A program made the translations under genes and the position numbers. From assembly GCA_900545265.1 (NCBI GenBank), contig UQYI01000011.1, positions 1-64,000 of the forward strand: 64,000 nucleotides of DNA, in the 5' to 3' direction. This DNA comes from an uncultured Eubacteriales bacterium. Lineage in GTDB: Bacteria; Bacillota; Clostridia; Christensenellales; CAG-138. The notes beneath the pieces are model-generated. The model had not been told where the DNA came from and searched no databases. It saw only the letters and a program-made list of their open reading frames with translations. Shown one piece after another: positions 33,185-41,747 of this stretch (position 1 is the first letter of the stretch; each line of letters begins with the position of its first letter).

Positions 33185-33868
33185 ATGGATATGACTCTGC
33201 GGGTGATCGCCCGGATACAAAGCGACTTTACCTCTAAATTCGGCATTCCCCGGCAAAGCGGGTTAGTGCCTGAGCAACGTTCCGTCATCATTTTTGAGCC
33301 CCCCTACCGGGATGAAAACGCGCTGCGTGGGCTGGACGGATATTCCCACCTTTGGCTGCTGTGGGGCTTCAGTGAGGTGCACCAGGAGGGCTGGTCTCCC
33401 ATGGTAAAGCCCCCACGGCTGGGTGGAAACAAGCGCATGGGTGTATTTGCTACCCGTTCCCCTTTTCGTCCCAATCCGATCGGACTTAGCTCCGTAGAGT
33501 TATTGGCCATAGAAAAGCGACCCGGGCAAGGCTGTGTACTGTTGGTAGGCGGCGCCGATCTTATGGACGGCAGCCCCATCTTCGATATCAAGCCTTATCT
33601 GCCCTTTACAGACAGCCACCCGGAAGCTAAGGGCGGCTTTGCCGATGCCCACCGGGAAGACCGGGTGCAGGTTCATTGCCCGGAAGCATTACTGGAACGC
33701 CTGCCAGCGGAAAAGCGCCGCCCGCTGCTGGAATCCCTGGCTCTGGATCCACGCCCCGCCTATCTGGAAGACAAGGATTGTCCCTACGGTTTTGCTTATG
33801 CAGGCTTTGACGTTCGCTTTTATGTAAAAGACGGGCTGTTGACTGTTTTTGACATTCTGCCCGAGTAA
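33185..33868 (+). CDS. trmO: tRNA m6t6A37 methyltransferase TrmO
   Basis: TrmO methylates t6A37 of tRNA-Thr using S-adenosylmethionine. The 227-aa protein has the beta-barrel N-terminus (VIARIQSDFTSKFGIPRQ), LDGYSHLWLLWGF, and the strongly conserved ATRSPFRPNPIGLS segment near residue 96. The C-terminal small domain (DPRPAYLE, YGFAYAGFDVRF) is present. A tRNA-Thr gene lies 1.2 kb upstream, probably by chance. No strong ribosome-binding site is seen; ATG codons at 33185 and 33191 are both possible. Confidence 0.92.
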   Translation: MDMTLRVIARIQSDFTSKFGIPRQSGLVPEQRSVIIFEPPYRDENALRGLDGYSHLWLLWGFSEVHQEGWSPMVKPPRLGGNKRMGVFATRSPFRPNPIGLSSVELLAIEKRPGQGCVLLVGGADLMDGSPIFDIKPYLPFTDSHPEAKGGFADAHREDRVQVHCPEALLERLPAEKRRPLLESLALDPRPAYLEDKDCPYGFAYAGFDVRFYVKDGLLTVFDILPE

Positions 33869-33881
33869 ATCAACTGCCCCT

Positions 33882-33903
33882 GGCCGGAAACGGCCGTTTT
33901 TTT
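33882..33903 (+). terminator. Terminator of trmO
   Basis: GGCCG-GAAA-CGGCC hairpin with a GNRA loop followed by seven T. Confidence 0.9.
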
Positions 33904-33942
33904 CGATTATTATTATCGGTAAAAGATAATTCAACTAACATA

Positions 33943-33972
33943 TTGACTTTATACCGTGCAATCGGCTATACT
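33943..33972 (+). promoter_or_regulatory. Promoter of the first HTH gene
   Basis: TTGACT (33943-33948) and TATACT (33967-33972) with an 18-base spacer. Confidence 0.6.
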
Positions 33973-34000
33973 TATCTATATATATATGTGATAACTTTTT

Positions 34001-34348
34001 ATGGGATTTATGGATATGAAAGACGAAACCTTACTGCTGCTGCAGCGGATCACTGAGCAATACGGCTCGGTAAACCGGCTGGCAAAAGAGCTGGGCATTC
34101 CCCAATCCACGCTCAACAGCATCCTGAATCATGGCATTGAAACGGCCCGTTTTGAAACTGCAGCGGCTATCTATGCCAAGCTGGGGGTACCTCTGCCCAT
34201 GGTGAACCGCTCGCTGGCCGCACAGGATCTGCCCGCGGCGCAGAAGTTCAAAGAGCTGGATGATCACGGAGTGCGCTCCATGGATGCAGTGATCCAGGCC
34301 CTGTTGTATGAACAGCAGAAGCGTGAGACATCTTTCCCCAATAATTGA
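34001..34348 (+). CDS. XRE-like helix-turn-helix protein
   Basis: This is a 115-aa DNA-binding protein. The helix-turn-helix is in YGSVNRLAKELGIPQSTLNSILNHG. The C-terminus has the conserved FKELDDHGVRSMDAVIQALLYEQQK segment shared with the next gene. ATG codons at 34001, 34010 and 34016 are all possible and none has a strong ribosome-binding site. It is one of two tandem paralogues with separate promoters. The target is unknown. Confidence 0.8.
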   Translation: MGFMDMKDETLLLLQRITEQYGSVNRLAKELGIPQSTLNSILNHGIETARFETAAAIYAKLGVPLPMVNRSLAAQDLPAAQKFKELDDHGVRSMDAVIQALLYEQQKRETSFPNN

Positions 34349-34373
34349 CATTTTCTCATAAACGTGGTATCGT
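34345..34373 (+). promoter_or_regulatory. Promoter of the second HTH gene
   Basis: TTGACA (34345-34350) and TATCGT (34368-34373) with 17-base spacing. The predicted start of transcription coincides with the ATG at 34381. Confidence 0.6.
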
Positions 34374-34380
34374 ACATATT

Positions 34381-34804
34381 ATGAATTTAAACGAACTAAC
34401 GCAGCTTATTCGCCAGGAGATCCATAGGCAGTACCGTTCTGTAAGGCAGTTTGCCTTACAGGCAGGTATTCCCCTATCCACGGTGGTAACGGCTCTGAAC
34501 AACGATTTGAAAGGTTCTTCCTATGAGATCGTAGTAGCCATGTGCAAGGTTCTGGACATACAGGCGGTCACTTCGGATCTGAGCGTATTTCTGGATAGGA
34601 GCCGCCGGGAGCTGCTGGAGGGGTACAGCCGCCTGGATGACTTGGGCCGCCATACGGTGGAGGCGGTGCTTTATGTGGAACTATGTGGAACTGCTCCGCT
34701 GCCGTCAGGAGAAGGAAGCGGAGACCCCCTATTCCGCCAAGGATATGCAGGCCGTTTCCCACCGGCTGCGTTCTTTGGCAATGGAAGAATCGCAGCAAAA
34801 TTAA
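34381..34804 (+). pseudogene. HTH regulator paralogue broken by a 10-bp tandem duplication
   Basis: The gene starts MNLNELTQLIRQEIHRQY with an HTH in VRQFALQAGIPLSTVVTALN. After LYVEL a direct 10-base duplication (TATGTGGAAC twice, near 34673-34692) shifts the frame by +1. Removing one copy restores LYVELLRCRQEKEAE and ends LAMEESQQN at 34802, just before a terminator. As it stands the frame runs on into the next gene (to 34953). It could be a recent inactivation or a reversible switch. It is paralogous to the gene upstream. Confidence 0.8.
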
Positions 34805-34829
34805 AAAGCGTCCGTTGGGGCGCTTTTTT
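34804..34829 (+). terminator. Terminator of the second HTH gene
   Basis: AAAAGCG and CGCTTTT form the stem, followed by a T-run. It sits right after the restored stop codon, supporting the reconstructed reading frame. Confidence 0.85.
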
Positions 34830-34852
34830 CACAATACGCACAGGAGATCAAA

Positions 34853-35374
34853 ATGAACGAGTATCAGCAAAAGGCACTGCCTTATATAGAAGCAGGATTG
34901 AAACAGGGAGCCGCGCATGTAGTCGCCTTTTCCATCGAGGATATCGTGTTTGACAGCCGTTCTTTGCTCAAATGCATGTTTGGCTGCCCGGAATGGGGAA
35001 AGAATTATACCTGTCCTTCGGCCAGCAACGTGACTATGGAGCAGTATAAAGAGATGTTTTCCCGGTATAAATGGGGACTTATTGTCCATACCCATGACCG
35101 GCACCTTTCCCAACAGGTCTCCTATGCTCTGGAAGTCAAAGCCTTCCACGAAGGGTACTATTTTGCCTTTTCCCTCAGTGACTGCAACCTGTGTGAGGAA
35201 TGCGGCGCCGCAACCGGCGTACCCTGCCGCAACCGTTCCATGGCCCGTCCGGCTTTCCACAGTGTGGGCATAGATGTTTTTGCCACGGTAAAGAAGTTTT
35301 CTCTGCCTCTGTACGCTTTGGATAACGAAGGCAAGCCGGAAGAAAACTGGTACTCTGCCGTCTTTATGGAATAA
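34853..35374 (+). CDS. DUF2284 putative metal-binding protein
   Basis: This is a 173-aa cytoplasmic protein of the DUF2284 family. The Cys pattern is characteristic: CMFGCPEWGKNYTCPS near residue 45, then CNLCEECG and GVPCRNRSMARPAF. These residues probably bind an Fe-S cluster or a metal. AGGAG precedes the start. Its function is unknown; members are widespread in anaerobes. It is monocistronic. Confidence 0.88.
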   Translation: MNEYQQKALPYIEAGLKQGAAHVVAFSIEDIVFDSRSLLKCMFGCPEWGKNYTCPSASNVTMEQYKEMFSRYKWGLIVHTHDRHLSQQVSYALEVKAFHEGYYFAFSLSDCNLCEECGAATGVPCRNRSMARPAFHSVGIDVFATVKKFSLPLYALDNEGKPEENWYSAVFME

Positions 35375-35381
35375 TGCAGAT

Positions 35382-35675
35382 TCAAAACAGGTTGGCCGCC
35401 AGCAGGCAAACCTCCAGCACCAGTCCGGCCAGACTCAGCAGGAAATAGACCGAGCGGCCTCTGGTAAAGTAAAAAGCCGCGTCAAAGCCCAGCCCCACTG
35501 CCGCCAGGCTCAATACCGCCGAAAGCTTATCCATATACGCCCCGGGATCCTCGGGGGAGGCAAAGGGAGCCAGACAGCTTTCCGGCAGCAACAGCCAGCT
35601 GAGTAATCCCAGCGCCAAAGTAACGCCCAATACGATCCAGCATATGGTTTTGTATCCTTTGATCTTTCCGCCCAT
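35382..35675 (-). CDS. Small membrane protein of unknown function
   Basis: This is a 97-aa protein with three hydrophobic helices (about residues 10-30, 50-68 and 75-95). The N-terminus is Lys-rich (MGGKIKGYK), expected inside. No recognised family. It is convergent with the DUF2284 gene and divergent from the ComEC-like gene. It shows gene-like codon use but has no supporting neighbour. Confidence 0.6.
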   Translation of the reverse strand: MGGKIKGYKTICWIVLGVTLALGLLSWLLLPESCLAPFASPEDPGAYMDKLSAVLSLAAVGLGFDAAFYFTRGRSVYFLLSLAGLVLEVCLLAANLF

Positions 35676-35752
35676 ACCGATGCCCTCCGTTTTCTTTGGA
35701 GTATAACAAAAAAACTTTCTTCAAGCAACCATTTTTGCACAAGGAGGCCCTC

Positions 35753-36652
35753 ATGGAGAAAAGAGTCCGCCGCAGCTTTGGTCTGGCCATTGCCGCCCTG
35801 TTGGCGGTGGTGCTGTTGCTGCTGGGGCTGTGGTATTTTCTGCTGCGTCCCCGGGAACAGATTGTCATCCCCGCTCTCTCCCCTGCCGTTCCCGGCGCAT
35901 TGAACCTGTATATGCTGGACGTGGGGCAGGGAGACGCTTTGCTGCTGCTTTCCCCGGGTGGAAAAAGCCTTCTTGTGGATACGGGCAGCGAGAATACATC
36001 CGGTGTTCTGATCGCCGCCTTACGAGCGCTTGACATAAAAGAGTTGGACATACTGCTGCTGACCCACTGCCATGCAGATCATGCCGGCGGCGCAGCTGCC
36101 CTGCTGGAGAAGTTCCCCGTGAAGCAGGTGTACCTTACCGGCGGAGAATCGGGCTATCCGCCTGCCCTGCTCCGCCAGCTAAAGAGACAGAATCTGTCCC
36201 CCTTGCGTCCCTGGAGCGGGGATACGGCCGATTTTGATGCAGGCGTAATGGTAAAGTTTCTTTCTCCTTTCTCAGATCGAGCCATGGGGGATGACAATGA
36301 TGCTTCCGCAGTGGTGCGTGTGGAATATGGGATCAGTTCCCTTCTGCTTTGCGCCGATGCCACTCTGGAAACAGAAAACCTGCTGCTGAGCCTTTATCCC
36401 CTTTCCGCTCTTGACTGCACAGTGCTCAAGGCAGCGCACCATGGAGCCGACACGGCTACAGGGGAATGGTTTCTCCAAGCGGCAGACCCGGAACTGGTAT
36501 TGCTCAGCGTAGGTCGCAACAATGGGTATGGCCACCCTTCTCCTCAGCTGCTCCAACGACTGAGGGAAGCGGATATCCCCTATGTTTCCACGGCAGAAGC
36601 AGGAACCGTGCATTTGGTGCTTGACGGCACAGGATGCCGGGTGGTAAAATAA
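35753..36652 (+). CDS. Membrane-anchored MBL-fold hydrolase, ComEC C-terminal domain-like
   Basis: This is a 299-aa protein with one N-terminal membrane helix (residues 8-32) and an outward-facing metallo-beta-lactamase domain of the type at the C-terminus of ComEC. Motifs are MLDVGQGDALLL, THCHADHAGG near residue 105, ASAVVRVEYG, LLCADATLE and KAAHHGADTAT. It lacks the ComEC channel. Such proteins are thought to degrade nucleic acid or phosphodiesters outside the cell. AAGGAGG precedes the start. Confidence 0.88.
   Translation: MEKRVRRSFGLAIAALLAVVLLLLGLWYFLLRPREQIVIPALSPAVPGALNLYMLDVGQGDALLLLSPGGKSLLVDTGSENTSGVLIAALRALDIKELDILLLTHCHADHAGGAAALLEKFPVKQVYLTGGESGYPPALLRQLKRQNLSPLRPWSGDTADFDAGVMVKFLSPFSDRAMGDDNDASAVVRVEYGISSLLLCADATLETENLLLSLYPLSALDCTVLKAAHHGADTATGEWFLQAADPELVLLSVGRNNGYGHPSPQLLQRLREADIPYVSTAEAGTVHLVLDGTGCRVVK
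36621..36650 (+). promoter_or_regulatory. Promoter of the T-box-pheST transcript
   Basis: TTGACG (36621-36626) and TAAAAT (36645-36650), 18-base spacer, inside the end of the upstream coding region. Confidence 0.5.
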
Positions 36653-36664
36653 TTTTGTATTGGA

Positions 36665-36905
36665 TACGTACACGCTGCGAACGGGAAAGGTACCCGGACT
36701 CTGCCAAAGAGAGCTCCGCAAGGTGAAAAGGAGCGCCGGGAAAGGGATACAGATTCACCCGTGAGCGGTGCCGGGGAAAGAACAGATATTGTTCCGGTAG
36801 TCGGCAACGGGGGCGCCCGTTACAGCGCAGAGAGGTTCGGGCCTGCGCCCGAACGAATTTGGGTGGTACCACGAGCGCTTCGTCCCTTTGGACGGAGCGC
36901 TTTTA
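36665..36905 (+). promoter_or_regulatory. T-box leader of pheST (Phe specifier)
   Basis: This is a tRNA-sensing leader. The T-box sequence GGGTGGTACCACG is at 36861-36873, followed directly by a terminator hairpin (AGCGCTTCGTCC/GGACGGAGCGCT, 36874-36901) and a T-run. The likely specifier codon is TTC at 36754-36756, matching Phe. Uncharged tRNA-Phe would stabilise the antiterminator and turn on pheST. Stem I with the AGAGAG region lies near 36708-36760. Confidence 0.92.
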
Positions 36906-36985
36906 TATACCCGAAAATACAAGCGCCTCCTCTCTTGGGGTTGGCACATGAAAAAGTATTGGATTCATATGTAAGGAGGACAAGC

Positions 36986-38008
36986 ATGGACAAGCGATTG
37001 GAACAGATCAAGGCAGCGGCTCTGGAAAAGCTCAGCGGCCTGAAGGAAGAGCAGGAACTCAGCGACCTGCAGCAGCAGCTCTTTGGCAAAAGCGGAGAAC
37101 TGACGGCCATTCTGCGCACTATGGGGCAAATCTCCAAGGAAGAGCGCTCCCGTATGGGTGCCGAGGTGAATAAAACCAAGGCGGAGCTGGCAGCCGCCAT
37201 GGAAGAAAAGAAAGAAGCCTTCCGCCGCAAGGCGCAGGAGCTGAAGTTTAAGCGGGAAGCCCTGGACGTAACGGAGCCGGGCATCATGCCCCAGCCGCTG
37301 GGAAGCCTGCACCCCATGACCCAGACATATCGGACTATTCGGGATGCGCTGGTTGGCATGGGGTTTGAAGTGTTTGACGGCCCGGAGATCGAACTGGATG
37401 ACAATAATTTCACCCTTTTGAATCTGCCCCTGGATCACCCAGCCCGGGATATGCAGGATACCTTCTACATCAATGACAAGGTGCTCCTGCGGACCCACAC
37501 CTCCCCCTGTGAGATACGGGCGCTGAAAACCTTTAAACCTCCCTTCCGCTTCCTGATGCCGGGCCGGGTATTCCGGGTGGATGAAGTAGATGCTTCTCAC
37601 AGCCCCGTGTTCATGCAGATTGAAGGCTTTGTAGTGGATAAGAACCTGAATCTGGCCAACCTGAAGGGTACACTGGATACCTTTATTAAAGCCCTGTTTG
37701 GAGAAAACGTGAAGACCCGGCTGCGTCCCTCCTACTTCCCGTTCACGGAGCCTTCGGCCGAACTGGATATGAGTTGTACCCTCTGCGGCGGCAAGGGCTG
37801 CCGGGTATGCAAAGGCACCGGCTGGATAGAGATTTTGGGCTGCGGCATGACCAACCCCCACGAGTTGGAGAACTGCGGTCTGGACCCCAAAGAATGGAGT
37901 GCCTTTGCCTTTGGCATCGGAGTGGATCGGGTGACCAGCCTGAAATACGGCATCAGCGACATCCGCTACGAATATGAAAATGACGCCCGCTTCCTCCGCC
38001 AGTTCTAA
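36986..38008 (+). CDS. pheS: Phenylalanine-tRNA ligase alpha subunit
   Basis: This is the catalytic alpha chain of PheRS, 340 aa. It has an N-terminal coiled coil (residues 1-85) followed by the class II core: motif 1 around FDGPEIELDDNNF, motif 2 in GRVFRVDEVDASHSPVF, motif 3 in FAFGIGVDRVTSLKYG. Phe-pocket residues are in LRTHTSPCE. A Cys-rich insert (MSCTLCGGKGCRVCKGTGW) is seen near residue 255, common in this subunit. A strong AAGGAGG precedes the start. It is cotranscribed with pheT under the T-box. Confidence 0.97.
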   Translation: MDKRLEQIKAAALEKLSGLKEEQELSDLQQQLFGKSGELTAILRTMGQISKEERSRMGAEVNKTKAELAAAMEEKKEAFRRKAQELKFKREALDVTEPGIMPQPLGSLHPMTQTYRTIRDALVGMGFEVFDGPEIELDDNNFTLLNLPLDHPARDMQDTFYINDKVLLRTHTSPCEIRALKTFKPPFRFLMPGRVFRVDEVDASHSPVFMQIEGFVVDKNLNLANLKGTLDTFIKALFGENVKTRLRPSYFPFTEPSAELDMSCTLCGGKGCRVCKGTGWIEILGCGMTNPHELENCGLDPKEWSAFAFGIGVDRVTSLKYGISDIRYEYENDARFLRQF

Positions 38009-38032
38009 AAGAAGCAGAAAGAGAGGTTATTT

Positions 38033-40426
38033 ATGCGTTTACCCAAATCATGGCTTTGTGAATATATAGACTTTAACGTTACCGACCAGGAATTCATTGA
38101 AAAAATGATGTGGCGGGGCTTTGAACTGGACGGTTATGAAAAGGAGCTCAATGGGGTTTCCGGCGTCATTACCGGAAAGATCCTGAAAATGGAGCCCCAT
38201 CCCAATGCCAATAAACTCACCGTATGCCAGGTGGATCTGGGGGACAAAACCGCTCAGATCCTGACCAATGCCAAAAACGTGTTTGAGGGCGCCGTGGTGC
38301 CCGTTGCCTATGCCGGAGCCAAAATCGGTTCTCAGGAATTCACCGTGGCCAACATCCGCGGAGTGGAAAGCTATGGCATGTTCTGCTCCGGTCAGGAATT
38401 TAACCTGACGGAATCCGAATTCCCCGGAGCCGGCGTAGACGGTATCCTGATCCTTCCGGCAGACACGCCCCTGGGCATGGATATTGCCAAGGCTCTGGGG
38501 CGGGACGATGTGATCTTTGACTTTGCGGTATTGCCCAACCGCCCCGACTGCAACAGTATTATCGGCCTTGCCCGAGAAGCGGCTGCGGCCCTGGGGCAGA
38601 CTATGCGGGAGCCGGTCCTGCCCCACATCCCCGGCGAGGGCGATGCAGCAGACTATGCCTCTGTCACCGTGGAAAATACAGAGCTTTGCCCCCGGTACTG
38701 CGGCCGCGTTATGAAGGACATTGTCATCGAACCTGCCCCCGTGTGGATGCAGCGTAGGTTGAGAATGATGGGCATGCGGCCCATCAACAATATTGTAGAC
38801 ATCACCAACTATGTGCTCATGGAATATGGCCACCCCATGCATGCCTTTGATTTGAGCTGCATCAGTGGTGGACACATTGTGGTGCGTAATGCCGCAGAAG
38901 GAGAGAAGGTAACCACTCTGGATAACAAGGAGCGGATCATGGACAAGGATATGCTCCTTATTGCCGACCCGGAAAAAGGCGTAGGTGTAGCGGGCGTCAT
39001 GGGCGGCCTCAACTCCGAAATCACTCCCGAAACCAAAGCCGTATTCTTTGAATCCGCTGTATTCAAAGCCAGCAATATCCGGCATACTGCTAAAAAACTC
39101 CGTCACAGCACGGATGCTTCCGCCAGATTTGTCAAGGGTGTGGAACCCGTCAATGCATATCTGGCGTTGGAACGCTGCATAGAGCTTATGGCTAAGCTTC
39201 ATGCCGGCAAAGTAGTGGGAGAACCCATTGACGTTTGCAACGCCGACCTTTCCCCCAAAGTGGTTACCGTCGATATAGACCATGTAAACCGATTGCTGAA
39301 CACCCGCTTCTCCGGAGAACAGATGGCCGCGCTGCTGGCTCCCATTCACCTGGGCTGCACCCCGCAGGGCAAAACCATGGATATCGTGCTGCCTCATTAC
39401 CGGACGGATATCGAGAAGGGAATTGAAGCCGACCATGACATTGCCGAGGAAGTAGGCCGGGTCTATGGCTTTGAAAATATTCCGCCCGTACTTATGCATG
39501 GAGATACCGTCCAGGGTTCCATTGCACCGGTGTATCTGCTGGAAGACAGGATCAAGGACATTCTGGTAAGCTGCGGCTGTCTGGAAATGTACAACTACAA
39601 CTTCACCGGTCCTACGGCTCTGAAGAACCTTTGCTTCGCTCCTGAGGATACCCGCAATAAGGCCGTGCGGCTGCTGAACCCGTTTGGAGAGGATCAGAGC
39701 CTTATGCGTACCACCCTGTATATGGGCATGCTGGATTCCGTAGCCCGAAATCTTAACCGCAAAACAGGGTATGGCCGGTTTATGGAGGTAGGCAACATTC
39801 ATCTGGATCTAGGTGGAGAACTGCCTGAGGAACATAAAAAAGTCGGTCTGGCCTTCTTTGGCGACAGTGAAAGCTTCTTCACCCTCAAGGGTGTGATCGA
39901 AACTCTGCTAGACAAGCTCCGGGTACCGGAGGTCTCCTTCAGAAAGGGAGGCGCGCCCTGCTATCAGCCCGGCCGCGGTGCCGAGATCTACAGCGGAAAC
40001 ACCAAATTGGGGGAGATGGGCCAGTTCCACCCGGATGTGCTGAGCAGCTTCTCCATCAAGCAGCCAGTATATATGGCGGAATTGGATTTTGAAGCGCTTC
40101 ACCGGACGGAAAAGGAAGAGCTGACTTTTGAACCCCTGCCCCGCTTCCCGCTGGTGAACCGGGATCTGGCCGTAGTGGTGGATAACGAACAGGAAGCCGC
40201 TTACTTTATGGATGTGATCCGCAAGGCACAGTCGGAGTTGCTGGTAGAAAATGTGGAGCTCTTTGATGTGTATCGCGGAGCAGGCGTACCTCTTGGCAAA
40301 AAGAGCCTGGCTTTTACGTTCTCTCTGCGGTCTCCTGACCATACGCTGAGTGAGGAAGAGATCCGCAAAGCCTTTGACGCTATCATTGAAGCCCTGAAAA
40401 ACTGCGGCGCCCCCCTGCGCAGCTGA
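38033..40426 (+). CDS. pheT: Phenylalanine-tRNA ligase beta subunit
   Basis: This is the beta chain of PheRS, 797 aa, normal length. Domain order is an EMAP/OB-type tRNA-binding domain (about 38-150), the B3/B4 editing domain (GMRPINNIVDITNYV near 247), B5 (about 400-470, with the acidic Mg site HYRTDI and DIAEEVGRVYG), a catalytic-like core, and the C-terminal ferredoxin-fold anticodon-binding domain (PRFPLVNRDLAVVV). It lies 24 bases after pheS. Confidence 0.97.
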   Translation: MRLPKSWLCEYIDFNVTDQEFIEKMMWRGFELDGYEKELNGVSGVITGKILKMEPHPNANKLTVCQVDLGDKTAQILTNAKNVFEGAVVPVAYAGAKIGSQEFTVANIRGVESYGMFCSGQEFNLTESEFPGAGVDGILILPADTPLGMDIAKALGRDDVIFDFAVLPNRPDCNSIIGLAREAAAALGQTMREPVLPHIPGEGDAADYASVTVENTELCPRYCGRVMKDIVIEPAPVWMQRRLRMMGMRPINNIVDITNYVLMEYGHPMHAFDLSCISGGHIVVRNAAEGEKVTTLDNKERIMDKDMLLIADPEKGVGVAGVMGGLNSEITPETKAVFFESAVFKASNIRHTAKKLRHSTDASARFVKGVEPVNAYLALERCIELMAKLHAGKVVGEPIDVCNADLSPKVVTVDIDHVNRLLNTRFSGEQMAALLAPIHLGCTPQGKTMDIVLPHYRTDIEKGIEADHDIAEEVGRVYGFENIPPVLMHGDTVQGSIAPVYLLEDRIKDILVSCGCLEMYNYNFTGPTALKNLCFAPEDTRNKAVRLLNPFGEDQSLMRTTLYMGMLDSVARNLNRKTGYGRFMEVGNIHLDLGGELPEEHKKVGLAFFGDSESFFTLKGVIETLLDKLRVPEVSFRKGGAPCYQPGRGAEIYSGNTKLGEMGQFHPDVLSSFSIKQPVYMAELDFEALHRTEKEELTFEPLPRFPLVNRDLAVVVDNEQEAAYFMDVIRKAQSELLVENVELFDVYRGAGVPLGKKSLAFTFSLRSPDHTLSEEEIRKAFDAIIEALKNCGAPLRS

Positions 40427-40444
40427 TTTTATTGAAACTGCACA

Positions 40445-40477
40445 CAGGGAGTCTCCCGAAAGGAGACTCCCTGTTTT
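40445..40477 (+). terminator. Terminator of pheST
   Basis: A 12-bp stem CAGGGAGTCTCC/GGAGACTCCCTG is followed by TTTT. Confidence 0.92.
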
Positions 40478-40925
40478 ATGTTACATCCCTGCGCCGATTT
40501 ATCAAAAATTTTCCTTACTTCTGTATTCAGAACAATCAATTTTCTCTCAAAATACAAAACGACTTATGTAGAAACGCATTGTTGAGACGAGATTTATCAA
40601 GAATGTTTTCCTACTCCACCAAGAAGCAGGGCGGTTGACAAAAGAGCCAAACTGGGGCGTATAAACGTTAAAGATACTACCAGCAGATCAGTTTCCACAC
40701 ATAACTAAAAGAAGTAACTGCAGGTTGAGGCACTAGGCAATTTATTTCTTTTATCATTCGCCCGGAGAACCATATCACCACCGAGAAAAACATGAAAACT
40801 GCCTGCCTGAGTACTGGTGCCAGAGATAGCATAGCACAAAATCTGATAAATTGTAGACAAAAAAGCAGGGAAAATCATGCAACATAGTGCGAAGTTTTCA
40901 ACGAAATAGATAAGCAGACCGGAAT
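40478..40925. other. AT-rich intergenic stretch without a recognisable gene
   Basis: About 450 bases of lower GC than the surroundings. Short open frames do not resemble known proteins and lack ribosome-binding sites. It contains TTGACA near 40637 without a well-spaced -10 hexamer. It may be the remains of a lost gene or insertion. Confidence 0.5.
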
Positions 40926-41363
40926 TTACCGTAAAATTTTTTCCATGATGATCTCATCCTCATCTGCCTGACCTGTATGATGAAAACCAAGTTTTTCATA
41001 GAGATTTTTAGCTGCTTCATCACCGTTTATGTAGCAAAGAACAACTCTGTCGTACTTCCCATCTGCTTTCATCTTTTTCAGAATCATTTCAGCAGCTTTT
41101 AGCCCGTATCCTTTTCTTTGATAACGATGATCGATAAAGAACTGACTAAAGTCATACGCCTTCCAGTCATCAAGGTCATGATACATGGCCATTCCGACCG
41201 GAACATTGTCATCATATATCACAAAAGCCTGACTTCTGTTATCCCGATAGGCATAAGCTCTTGCCAATATTCCGGAACTATCAGAAACATAATCATACTG
41301 ATCTTCGCGTACAGAGAGCCCGAGTCTCCAATTATCCGGTGTTATTGTTACCAAACGAATCAT
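40926..41363 (-). CDS. GNAT family N-acetyltransferase
   Basis: This is a 145-aa acetyltransferase, cytoplasmic. The acetyl-CoA binding motif is HRYQRKGYGLKAAEMIL, with the C-terminal NLYEKLGFHHTG typical of GNAT folds. The start MIRLVTITPDNW at 41363 has GGAGGGGAG upstream and resembles spermidine/diamine acetyltransferase (BltD/PaiA-like) openings; the acceptor is unknown. The codon use is AT-richer than the neighbours, suggesting transfer. It is flanked by AT-rich non-coding DNA on both sides. Confidence 0.88.
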   Translation of the reverse strand: MIRLVTITPDNWRLGLSVREDQYDYVSDSSGILARAYAYRDNRSQAFVIYDDNVPVGMAMYHDLDDWKAYDFSQFFIDHRYQRKGYGLKAAEMILKKMKADGKYDRVVLCYINGDEAAKNLYEKLGFHHTGQADEDEIIMEKILR

Positions 41364-41708
41364 GAGCTCCCCTCCGACAAATTGCATTTATTGAACTGAC
41401 AATTAATGTACCACACTTTAAAACCAATTGCAAAGGCACACTTTAAAACCAATTGCAAAGGCGCACTTGCTCACCACCGATCCAAAGGCGGACGGCATCA
41501 GCGTTTTCGCTTTGACAAAGCAACCCGGACCATAGCCATTTTTGAAAAGTATTCACTCTGGTTAAAAAAAGAAAGTTGCTCTGGGCAATTCATAACTATT
41601 TTCATTCATCACAATTGAGCCGCAATTATGATATGATTCTTGGTGAAAACATTAGTTTATGAATTGCATGCTTGCAACATTTTTTTACCCATATCCGAAA
41701 TTTCAAGT
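41364..41708. other. Intergenic region with tandem repeat and no clear gene
   Basis: It contains a 25-bp tandem duplication (41412-41461) and then a stretch of normal GC (41462-41550) with a short minus-strand open frame (LMPSAFGSVVSKCAFAI) that crosses the repeat. No gene can be supported. Confidence 0.5.
41412..41461. repeat. 25-bp perfect tandem direct repeat (two copies)
   Basis: CACACTTTAAAACC plus AATTGCAAAGG occurs twice in direct succession at 41412-41436 and 41437-41461. A partial third start (GCACTT) follows at 41463. Confidence 0.95.
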
Positions 41709-41742
41709 AAAATCAAAGCCCCCGGTTCCCCGAGGGCTTTGA
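41709..41742 (-). terminator. Terminator of the double-cubane reductase operon
   Basis: TCAAAGCCC and GGGCTTTGA form the stem, with a TTTT run on the minus strand. Confidence 0.85.
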
Positions 41743-41747
41743 CTATT

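Noticed and set aside
40478..40925. Possible gene or insertion sequence in the AT-rich stretch after pheT
   Set aside because: Short open frames lack start sites and family resemblance; no terminal inverted repeats or transposase remnants were found.
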